Shown: one piece after another, positions 47,421 through 59,200 of the stretch
Layout: the number at the start of each line of letters is the position of its first letter
Position numbering within the stretch: the stretch's first letter is position 1
Assembly (NCBI RefSeq): GCF_030272615.1
Contig: NC_081414.1
Span: 48,660,501-48,724,500 of the forward strand
Source: Cryptomeria japonica
Taxonomy: Eukaryota > Streptophyta > Pinopsida > Cupressales > Cupressaceae
Length of the DNA stretch: 64,000 nt
Direction of reading: 5' to 3'
Translations under genes and position numbers: made by a program
Notes under the pieces: generated by a model
The model's database searches: none
What the model saw: only the letters and a program-made list of their open reading frames with translations
Told to the model about the DNA's origin: nothing

Positions 47421-47784
47421 GAAAAATATAGGGGGAAATCGCGCCGATAGAAGTAGGGAAAATCTAACCTCCGAGTTTGATTAGGCTCCATATAACAACA
47501 CAACTTAGAAATCTTGGTATTTAGATTTAGTATTTCAAATTTCCTATAGTCTCATTTCAAATGTAATTCTTACACTGTAATACTGTCATACATCTTTTCA
47601 AAACTAGTTTTTCAAGTACTATATGTATATGTACAAGTATATGAGCACCACCACCCCGCCACCCCCCCGCCGCCGTCCCGCCGCCGTCCCCAAATTTAGG
47701 CCCTTGGTCCCCCCGTCCCGGAAACGCGTCCCCCCCGTCCCCCCGTCCCCCCGTCCCCAACGCCCGTGGAACACTAATTATTTC

Positions 47785-50158
47785 CAACAACTGTAAATAT
47801 GTAAACTTGAATTATAACATGATTACAATCTACATCTAGCTAATATCAAGAGTTTTGACAATTTGAGAATATTATAGATTTTTTAAACTTGCAATTATAA
47901 CACACAATGGAAACCTCCCAAAAATTTGTAGGACTTCATTTTAATTTTAGATTATATGATTGCCTTTAATAAACATTTGCAGCTCATAGATCGGAAGTTA
48001 TTTAATTCCAATAAAAGTACCAAGAACTAAATTCACCATATTGCGTCAAAATAGAAACCAAATGAAGCTATCAAAGTATGGAAAAAAGAAACACTTAAAA
48101 ATGACAGTAAAAGAGGAATTTCTACAACTGAAAATTGCCTAGCAAGAATCTAATAAAACAACGAGTATTGAAACTCAGGGTACAAATACCAAAAACTTAT
48201 ATTACCACTGCAAACTATTAAAAGAACAGCTAGAATTGAAAACATTTTGACCTCAATTGAAATTCAAATGAGTGAAAGCATTCCGTCCGAAGTCAGGTTT
48301 TCAAATTAAAACGTATATACTTGTAAGCGAGAAACCCTCAGACAAATGGAGCATTGCTAACTAGACCTGCGTATGTGACAGGCTTATTATGCAAGATAAC
48401 ATGACAATCTACCTATGCAAGATGATGTGGCAAGCTAACCAAACTTACTAACAGGGTGTGGCAGACTCACTGTTTAGGGTGATGTGGTAGCGTAACTGGA
48501 TCTACTAACATGGCACTAGAAAAAAAACTCTTGAAACTTATGCACAGAAAATTTTGTCTATTCGTGTTGTACGAATTTCTATATCAACTCGATTCATGTG
48601 TCGCACAAATATAAGTACGATGAGGTATAAGCCCAAAAAACGGCCCAAATCAAAGTTCTCAAATTTTGACAAACTAATAGTCAATCCTTAAAAAGTGCTC
48701 TTCTAAAGGAAAGTGACTCGAGATGAATCAATGAAATAATTCTTTCCTAGAGGACTCCTGTAATAAGCGACTTCGAGACGAATTAAAAAACTACTATAAA
48801 CTCGAGAAAGAAATGACTTCATTTTACACAAATGAACATATTTAACCTTATCTGACATATACCATCTTAAATTATGACCCAAAAGTTCTTGCAAGGTGGC
48901 TACAAAAATGCTTTGATACTTTTATAAGATTATGGCTCGAAGTTGTCATAAGATTATAGCAAAAATGCTATATGATAACATGTAAAATTAAACAGCTGTT
49001 TTATCAGATTCCAAGGAACAAAACAAAATCAAAACAATCTACATACTCTCTAAAGATATTCTAATACAAGCATGAACGGAAGAATGAACAAAGCAACATC
49101 TCATTCATCAAAGTTCAAACTAAGCTGACAATTTGTGTTTAAAGCCAGCTTCCAATACATCTATAAAATGCAAGTTGTATCCTAGTAAAGATACACGATG
49201 AGATAAAACAATTCAATCTCCTAAAAATGTGATTCTCACAAAATAATCTTGTGAAAATGAAGAAATATAGGAGTTTCCTAAAAGCTTATCTACACATAAT
49301 TGGGAAATAAAAATAGCTTTTCTTCTTGGAGACAATATTTTCACAATATATACCGTGTAAGTTAGTGCTTCTGTCTGTAACTGTGTATGATTTTTTGCAT
49401 CAATATTTTGGATAGCACTCTATGATCCATCATCAGGATGAGAAGATGATAATGCGAGATTTCAGATTTAGATTCTTATAAAAAGGGAGGGTGAGAACTA
49501 GAGCCATAAGAGGACTTAGAATTTTAATCATAATATATCTTGTATAATTCTTACATTTTAGTTATTTGTAATCTTAACACTTTGTGGTAATTCTTGGCAC
49601 ACTTTTTTACTTTACAATCTTCTACATTGTAATATCTATAATTTTATAACCTGATTATTAAACATTACGTAACTTTCTTCTACTCACCTTTTGTGTTATG
49701 TCTAGTTTCATTTTTCCTAAGGGTTCTCACTCTCTGCATCAACCTTCTCCTTCCCTCTGTATAAGGACTGAAATCTGCAATCTATCACGTTATTATCTTC
49801 TCATTCTAATGATGGAACATGAAGTGTGATCTGAAACAATGCAAAAGATAACTTACACAGTTACAGCCAAATGCAGTAACTTACATAACTTAGTAGTTTC
49901 TAAAATATATAGATAATAATTATCGATAAACTACAAATTATTTACAATTCCACATAAACAAGGTATAATGCATTAATTACACCAACAATTATACAGAATC
50001 ATGGATGTACTACCTCAAATTCAATTCTCAACAGTAAGAGACCCACCAAATCCCTTGAATCCAATGATTGTGCACTGACGATGCCACAAGAATACCAAAA
50101 CTAGTTGTAGCAGTGCCACATGGGAGCAATAAGCCACATTTAAATACAATTAGAAGCT
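47785..50158. other. Intergenic region downstream of TFIIF alpha
   Basis: No coding sequence is seen. It includes the 3' UTR of the TFIIF alpha gene on the right, without a clear polyadenylation signal that I can place. A dispersed repeat lies at 49070-49275, and a plus-strand TATA-like box (cttataaaaaggg) at about 49476. Confidence 0.5.
49070..49275 (+). repeat. Dispersed repeat, copy 2
   Basis: It matches 35000-35220 in order and orientation ('aaacaattcaatctcct', 'gattctcacaaa'). The full repeat may extend to the right, but the copies diverge there. Confidence 0.55.
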
Positions 50159-50248
50159 TCATTTATCTCGCAATACAACAAAGTTAGCACCATTTGTTTT
50201 CTGAATGCGAGAAATTTTCTTCAAGATTGTTGCAAAGGATGACTTGTC
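50159..50248 (-). CDS. RAP74: RAP74 terminal exon
   Basis: 29 codons and a TGA stop (50161-50159): 'DKSSFATILKKISRIQ' then 'KTNGANFVVLRDK'. It completes the winged helix and matches the family's C-terminus in length. Confidence 0.93.
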   Translation of the reverse strand, partial: DKSSFATILKKISRIQKTNGANFVVLRDK

Positions 50249-53200
50249 CTGTATTACAGATAAAACAAAGAAAGAATATGTCAAGTCTAGTCTACATGCA
50301 ACTGACATACCAGGTATCCTGCACTCTACATTGAAACTTACGGATTGAAGAGAACATATCAAATGAGTACATAATGCAACCTTTCACTAAAAAAGTTTTT
50401 GCAGTATAGTAGTGAAGGTCATACGAGGGGATTAAAAAATTGAGTTGGGCAAATAATGTATAGGTGGATTTATTTTGTTTATTTACTTGTTGACAATTAT
50501 GACATTTCGTCATTGCGAGAATACAATATACAATACAAACCTCTGGTGTCTTGAGTCTAGCCTTAAATTTTGCTACTAGCTCTTGGGTGGTGACTGGAGC
50601 CATCTGCCGCAAAGCAGTCCGTACTTCTTCCTCTGTCACTGGTCCTGTTGCTTGTGAAACGGTGGCCTTGCTAGAATTTGGGATCACTTGTTTTCCAGAT
50701 GGTGAAACATTTTTTGTTGCAAGTATATTTTCATCTTTAATGGTGGCTTGTGTAGTGGACTTCGAATCCTATTACATATACAACTTAAAATATTCAGAGC
50801 AGGAAATCTAGCAAAAATAAATGAGCATGTTAGATCATGAAAATTTAAATAGCAATTCCAGGTGAAATTAAGAATATTTTTGTTCATGTATCTTGGCAAA
50901 GTGATCGCTTACCTCTGTTTTTGTCTTCTTTGTAGTTACAGATCCACTTGGCTTTGCATCATCACTACCTGACTTCCTTTTTCCTTTAGCTGGTTTTGTT
51001 GTCGCTGGTGAGGCACGAGCAGATGCTGAAGTCTTCTCTTTAGTGGGTGTTGTGTCTACAGGCTCCTCTTTTGGGATATCTTTATGCTTGGGAGCTAAGA
51101 CTGGTGAAAAACCGATCTCATCATCTACCTGTCATAAAAGGGAAAAAATGAGGAGAAATGAAATATTAGCAAGTGCAATGTGAAGCACTAATTTTGCATA
51201 CAGGTCATCAAAGGAAAGGTAAATCACAATATTGAAGTATTCAATGTTTGAAAGTTCTAGATTCCCTACATTAATATTTCAAGCCAATGAACAGACAATT
51301 TGGATTGTGGTTCAGACAAATCAGACTATTAGAGTAACAAACGAATGCAGAACAGACAAGGGGACATAAATGATACATGCATTTGCTGCAATTATATAAA
51401 TATCATGCCAGCAAGGGCTTGGAAACTGCATCCAGCAAGTGAAAGACAACATTGATATACATTTTTTATGCTAGAGTGGCAACATATTTTAAGAGATCGA
51501 TAAGCAAAGCATAGCTACAAGAGATCTATGTATTGGAAATGAAAATGTTTGCATCATGTAATGCATACTCTTTAAACTTCATTATTTATAATAAAAAAAA
51601 TTATTTTATCCTTGTTCATTAAGTTGAGTTTCAGAAATGAAACACAGGAAGGCTAGGATTCTGAGGCCAGAATCCCAGAAAAGATGCAACTGATCATGTA
51701 ATTTGTTGACTTATGGGAAAGTTACCTTTGTTGTAGATGGCAAAGAGCTGAATTACTTTCTTGAAAATTTAAAATATATCAGAAGGTGGTGCCTTTCAAC
51801 ACATACAATAATAACCGATGAGAATATAAAATGTTTTGCAAACTATCTTCAAATATTTATGAAAAGATGATACAATCTGATCAGTTCAGTATTATTAAGC
51901 ATCACACAAGGTTACACTACAGCACTGAAATTACTAAGTTTCATAAAACACTTACCTAAATTTATTGAGTATTAACACCCACTTTACCAGCAGCTTCCTA
52001 ATTACTACCTTAGACATACTTCTTGGGTGTTTGAAGCTAGGTGAGGACCTTGTTTTCAACTTTCTAGTAAAAGTTAAAACAAAACGCATTTGGGGATCAA
52101 GAAGACAGCATAGACCTAATTTGTCCACTTGTTACTGCCCAGAAGACTACTTTAATGTGGTTTAAATAAAAATCGAAAAGGCCATTATATAAATAACTGA
52201 AGAAACAACCAAAATCCAGAAAAATAGAGTTGGTAGGGTAATACCCTTTGCTTGGCCTGGCTTCTTCCTATTTTCAAAGCAAGATTATTCAAAAATTGGA
52301 GCAATTAAAAACAGTTATGGCCCCAACAAATTGACTATTGAAAACAGTCTTGCAACAAAAATTCCAATTCATTGCCAACTCAAGTCAATCTTTTGGATGT
52401 AGCACAAATTTTCCAGTAACCGTAAGATGATGAACCATTTCCTTTCTCTATCAATGTCTCTTTCAATTTTTGTTGTATACAGTTTTGTATAGATGCAACG
52501 TATAATGTTGCAAGATTTAAGGAATGTAGCTCTACCTCCCTTCTCAGAGATTTCCAGTATAATATAAGTTATAACCATCATGTGGAGAATATCTAGTTCA
52601 ATCTTTGTTATCAAAATTATTAGCTGTGTTGAATGCCTACATATTTCTTTTTTTATCTCTCATTCTCTTTCATTAATTCATTTAAATCTATCACGTTGCT
52701 TTTGGATAACAGGAAAAATTATTTTATTTATAGCAAGCAGCATTATACAAAGTCATAATCCCTCAATAGGGAGGTGCGGATTAGAGGGAAAAAGCAGCAG
52801 TATACAAAGCTACAATAGCCGGTTGTATCCATTTTAATATGAAAAGCAACAAGGAAGTGAGTTAAATACAAAATTAGTTATCATCTGAATAGAACATCAT
52901 TTCCCAGCAGACATATAAAGTGAAGCAAAGATAGCAAAGCAAGTTGTGCACAACACTTATGCAGCAGCTGCCTTGATGCCTTGGCATCCATTGTGTGACC
53001 ATATTCGCTCATTGTGACCTCCATATTTTCCCTCCTTGGCAAAGGCTTTGAGAGCATTCACCCTTCTGCTTCTGTTGATCTATTACAGGTGTATGGTGAG
53101 TCATGCCCTATCCCTTTGCATATATAGTGTGCTGCATTAGCTCAGCTAGTTGGTTTTTATTTCTCCAATGTGACGATGGCATCGGTTGCTCCAGCTCTAT

Positions 53201-56200
53201 TCTGCAAGTTCTTGAAATTATGTGCAAGATAGTGGAGGCAACCAATGAGTTTTCCTTGACCCTTCGAAGATGATGGATGCACTTATTCTGTTGATGTGGA
53301 CCAGGAGCATATATAGACTATTGTGAATTCTCTATCAGAGCCTTCGGCCTCTTAAGGACCTCTCAAATAGCTACATTGGTGTTGATTAAATACTAGATAC
53401 AATTTGCCTTTTTGTTAGCCAGATACACAGGGATTGTTCAACGAATTGACAGCATTGAAGCTGTTTGGACCTTGATGAGATCCCTCTCAGGTGGGGTTTA
53501 TTAAGTAGGTTAAAGTTCCAGGGTTGAGGTAGGTCTGGGGAGTTCCATAGATCACAACAGCAGGGTGGTCCAGAAAATTTAGGATGTACTGAGACTAAAT
53601 ATGGCGAATTGAATCTTGCTTAATGCCCTTGTTAGGAGGGGTTGGATTAAACACTTGGGTCGACCTTGTGCCACCTTCACTCCCTAAAGCACTGAATAGA
53701 GAATTATTGTGATCCAAGATAGTGGGGCTAGGAAAGAGTTTCCCTTAACTGTTTAACAGGGCTTTAATATGTAGATTTATTAAGCAGCTGGCAAAGGAAT
53801 AGTAGCTCCTCTTCATCCACATATTTGGTTTGTGTTCTTTCCACAGTGCTGTCGCTCCTTATCGTGTTCTTGAGGTTCTGCATCTTGTGTGCCTAAGAAA
53901 TCTATTTTCTTTTGTAAAACTTCAAACTTCACTGGAGCGTTGAGATTGTGGAGACACTATCTCTGGTTTGTATTTCCTTTGTAATGCTCCATTCCTTGTT
54001 GTGTTCTTGATGTTCTGCATCTTGTGTCCCTTTGAATTTTCTTTCTTCTGTAAACCTTAAAAGGAGTGTCGGGATTCTGGAGGCACTCATTATACAGATT
54101 GCCATTCATGTATTTCTGGATGAGATTCCTCTCTGTTTTGCATCACTACGTGCACAGAAGTGCCTAGCTTTAGAAGATCCAGTTGATATGACCCCCTGAA
54201 TTTATTGCCTCTGATACATAGATATGCAGAAGCTTGCTGACCTAAGAGCTTCATCAAAAAATCATGGAATGGGATGTCACTATTCTGACAGCGCAGGTTG
54301 CTTCAGACTGAGATGGTTCTGAAGGAAGCAAGCAAAAGTGGAGCACTTTTATCATGTAAAGAGTTTAGGCTGCTGATGTGGACTGCATAGAAGAAAACAT
54401 CATCTGAATCTGGCTTAGTTCTCTGCCAAACTATCTGTTGACGTGTATTTTGTACACAATCATACACAGAATAAAATACCATTAGGCATCTTATCCTCTC
54501 TTGAGAAAATAGTCTCTAACTGCTGAAGATCTGCAAAAAGGATCAGTTAGGTGGACTCCAAGGTTCTTTTAGTGGGGTCTCCACGTGTGGACAAGCTTTT
54601 TAGTGGTATGATGTGATTTGCTGTTTCCTTCAAGGCTTCTTACGGATTCAATAGTTCGAAGGTTTTACTAATCTAAAAGGAACTTTCAAAAAAAAAAGGA
54701 AAAAAGGACAGGGTTTGAGTAAATCTAATCTAGTCTAATCCTATGAATGACTTAGCATGAATGAGATTCGGCAAGACTCAACCAATTTCAATTTTGCCAT
54801 AAGATAACAACTCAACTGAAATTAGTGCGATCTTCTAAGGTAATAATGGTGTTCAATGCATCAAAGACCAAGGACACTACTACGAAGGTACATATCCTAG
54901 ATGCGAAAATGCTTGAAGGTTAAGGACTCAAAACGTTTTCCAGTCGACCACGCAAGGCGTTCCTACAATCAGCAAGAAGCTAGTGGTTTGGATTGCGAAT
55001 CCTACCAAATATCAAATCTCACACTTAGTCTTTCTAATTAACAAACTACTTTGATTGAGCGTGATTCAAGTACATCCAACAACCATGAAGATAACTCAAG
55101 AAACTTGCAACAAAACACCATAACTTCAATATTTTATTGATTTCCAAGTCATCATATACAACAATTGCTTGAACTTCTCTCTTCAAGACTCAATCTTGCT
55201 ACAAAATAAAAATTGCTTACAACTCTATTCTCTATTTCTCTATTGACTATTCTGTTACAAATGAAATGAAAAATGGGGGTATAAATAGCATCCCCAGTTA
55301 CAATGAAAGGTCCAGATTGAAAGTAAATCAATGGACAAGATCATGACACCTAAACCCTAATTAGGGTTTGTTACAAATGACCTCCTTTTTACTAAACAAC
55401 ATTAAATACATAGCCAAATATTAAATTTGGCACAAAAATCTAGGAGGTATCAACTAATGAGAAATAAGATGTCATGTCATCTGTAACAACCTTTCATCTA
55501 GAATCTTATTCCCTTTCCAATTTTCCTTTTTAGCATATGCAATGAATTTTGTCACAATTCCTTCGATTTCTGTGATTGGAATCTCGGGAAGATTCTTGAT
55601 ACTCTCTTCTAAGTGGATAACTTGATCAAATGCATCTAGAAGAGCTGTGTCCCAAGTAGGTTCAAGTTCCTTTGTTCTATCAATCAGGAGCATGGTGGCA
55701 TACATCTGATCATACTGCTCATCTGTAACATCTGCGTCCTTGCGAAAGATGATAGTGATCCTATCCTCAAACTCTTGTAAATCCACATCTGTCTCGACCT
55801 CGATCCTCCTGCCAAGAATGGTACGAAGTACCTCAAATACTCTGTCCTGGATCGGATTGATCACCTCCTCAACTTGACCACATCTAATACTGATGTCCTC
55901 AAAGAGAACACTCTTTATATGGAGTAAGGTTGACCACTGAAACAAACTGTGAGAATCGCCCTCCAAGATCTTCTCTTGTGCTAAAATTCTTCTGGATGTA
56001 TGTCTTATAACTTTCAAGACAGGAATGACAACGTCCTTGGTATGGGCAAATGCATCTACTGTTGCCATCAGTCTGTGGATTATCTCAAGGACTTGGATAG
56101 CCTGATGGGTGATCTTCGACATCCTTGTAATAAACTCAATGGCCACCGTGTGAGATCTATCCATCCAATTACATGTACGCTGAACCATATTCCTGAATCT

Positions 56201-59200
56201 TTCTGCTTCATTGATTGATTGAAGGGGCAATGCCTGCAATGGTGATCTAACTGGATCCTGACGTCCCAAAGGTTCATTGATGTGACTGAAATATGTCCTC
56301 CATGCACCGACCTCTCTCTCGAGCTTTCTATTCTTTTCTACTTCTTCTCTAAACTTATCCTTCAATGCCTCAAATGTGTCGGTGGCATCATCTAAAGTCT
56401 GCTCTGCTGTGGATGGTCCTAACTCAATAGTCTGTATGTGATAGTCCTCTGCTAAGATCTCACCCTCATATTTGTCTGCTGCCGGTGTAGCTATCTGCAG
56501 TTTTCTAGATCCAGTCTCATCTCGAATCATCTTGGACATCTTTGTAGCCTTCTTCTTCTCTGTTGTCATATGTGAGCGTCCAACAAGGCTCTCTAGATCG
56601 ATTGCACTGTCCTCGTCCTCAATTACGATCACCTTAGTCAATCTTTCCTTCAACCAATCTGGGATATTTGATCTTGTCTCTTGAACTTGAATTTCTTTGT
56701 GTACTACTTCTTCTTGTCTGGGAGGAGATGTTACTTCATTATCATTATCTAAATCATAGTCTTGGAGAGATCCATCGGATGAAACATGCTGTGCCTGTTC
56801 TTCCTCCTGCCTGTCATTCTGTACCATCGATTCCATGGATTCTTCCACTCGAACTGTTCTATCTTCTGGCCTGGAAGAAGTACCTAGTGTTTGATCTTTG
56901 TTAGCACCTTGCTTTTTCTTGGAAGGGTCTTTCTTTTCTGATCTTTCCTTTCTCTTTGAACCTCTCGAATGGAGATTGCCCTCACTGGTACATCGAAGGT
57001 TACCTTCACCTGAATTCCTAGGATTAGGATTACCTTCACTAACACTGGCTCCACCTTCGGCTGGCTTTTCTTCCAAAGTAAAAGACATGGCTATGCCTTG
57101 TTCTCTCAACTTCTGATGTTGAATGTCTACCCATCTGCGAGTACAAGACAAGATTGGTGCCATCAAATCATCTAAATCCACGGCCTCGGGCTCATTCCAA
57201 TTCAAACTTATTGTTTTGCTTTCTCTATCATATGAAGATTGGATGTGCCTGCCGTTGTCCTGAGCTTGGTCGGCTACTCTGTAAATCTTACATTTCCTGA
57301 TGAAATCCAGAGGCAATCTAGAATGTATCTTTCGTTTCACTTCGAGATCATCTAGGAGATTCATCATAAAATCTTCAATCTGGTACTCATGTCTAAATCT
57401 TCTACCGACTGTCTCCTCTAAATGTCCATGAGGATCAAAACTATTCCTCCAAGCAAAAGATGAAAAAGGATACAAGGCTAACTCCCTCTCTGCGTCATCC
57501 ATGGCTGAGACATTGGGACATACCTCAACTGAATTACCCAAAATAATAGGTACCTGAACTCCATTCTGATGTCTGTGTCTGAATGCCTTCACATATGCTG
57601 CCAACTGCCTTGTTACTTCAAGTAACACAATCCTGTCTGTCGGGTATCTCGGCAACATATATGGAGGTAAAGGACATCCATACACTCTAATGTAAGTGAA
57701 CTTAGGAAACTGAATGAACCAAGCACCGTACCTCTTGATTAATTCCTGGGCATCTTGAGATAATCTGTTGTGAATCCCTCCTTGCAACGTCCTTGTGATG
57801 TTCATCGTGAAAGTATCATTGATTAACTTGTAGTTCTTCCCTGGTGGATGATGCAAGTAGGTATAGGATTCACAAACTCTGACCTCGCCGGGTCCTCTTC
57901 CAATCACTCCTCTGTGAGGTAGTCCTGCGTACTCAACGCTCCTGATTAAGGCATAAATGACGTATGAACTCATGTGGAAGGACTTAGTAGCCCTGAGTCT
58001 TCTCAACTGTACGTCTAAGCAATGGCTAATCATCCTAGCCCAATGTATTGTACCCTTTCCTTGAACAATCACCTGGATGAAATAAAACATCCATTTCTCA
58101 AAATAGAAGGCATGAGGTGCTCCTGTAACTCTGTTGAGCATGGTGATCAAATCTCTGTACTCCTCTTGGAAATCGATCCGGTGTGGTGTGTTCGGTACTT
58201 TGCTCAGACGGGGACGACTCTTGAGTAGCCAGTTCTTGTTGATTATGCTTAGACAAGCATCTGGATCATCATCGTACACTGATCTGGCTCCTTCAATGCT
58301 CTTATATATCATGTCCCTGTGCTCTGGAAGATGGAAGGCTTCACTTATGGCTTCCTCTGAAAGGTACGCCAAAGTGTTTCCCTCATTGGACACAATTGTC
58401 CTGGACTGTGGATTGTAATGACGAGCACACTCGATCATCAACTCGTGGCACTGAATAGCTGGAGGAAAACCGGCCGCCTTGATAATGCCACTTTCTATTA
58501 TTCTCCGGGCGACAGGTGATGGCTTGCCGATGTAAGGGACCTCTCGGAACTTCTTTGTACTAAAGTTTCCCAAGTTTGTATCTCCAACATTGCTCCACTT
58601 GGACACGATCTTGGTCTCCACTTCTTCGGTCTTCTGATCTTCTTTCATGAGAGCCGAGCGACTGGTGGATGCTCCCGCCTTTGGGGTCGCCATACCTACA
58701 CAACATTTCACTATAAGAAATAGATTTTTGCAATAAATAACGCAGATAAGAGAGATAGATTTTAGGAAACCTCATGATAAGTCCCTAGAGTTATCATTTC
58801 CTAAAATACAACGATTGAGCTAAGAGATTTAAAATTCAAAATTTGAAATATGACGATGAATGAATAAAACAATAATAATTAAATCGCCATACCTCGACAG
58901 AGAGCTAACTCTAGAATGCAAAAACAAAATTTGCCTAGGCAAAATTTGAGGTATAAGATAATCTTCAATATGATTCCCTCAAGATTGACTTCGCCACCTC
59001 TGGATAGAATGTGATCTTCACTTATCGCCTTGGACGTGGTCTCAAATGGATCTTCAAATTCGCACAAATAAATCTCCAAGTCTTTAGCAAATTCGCCTTA
59101 GGCGTGATCTTCAAATTCGCACCACCTTTGGTTTGGAATCGCACCACCTTTGATAGCTAAGCGCGCCACCCTTGGATGAATGAAACTCGCACCACCTTGG

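Larger units (their letters stand above)
46832..47776. mobile_element. GC-rich hAT-type DNA transposon, non-autonomous
   Basis: The unit is bounded by a perfect 8-bp duplication, ATTATTTC (46824-46831 and 47777-47784). The ends read CAGTGAACCACGGG and, on the other strand, TAGTGTTCCACGGG. Both fit the YAGNG start and the 8-bp TSD of hAT elements. At 945 bp it has no transposase; the many overlapping frames are GC artefacts. Subterminal runs of GTCCCCCCGTCCCC and GGGGACG sit near both ends, with internal GAGACG/CGTCTC repeats and three GGGCGCTGCCCC units. Base composition differs sharply from its surroundings. Confidence 0.85.

Noticed and set aside
56000-58418. Plus-strand ORFs and other-frame ORFs over the 1079-codon gene
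   Set aside because: They are shadows of the minus-strand coding sequence.
58709-58711. First ATG of the 1079-codon frame as the true start
   Set aside because: A splice acceptor-like tgtgtag lies between it and the next ATG at 58693, so it would be intronic if the leader intron is used. It cannot be fully excluded.
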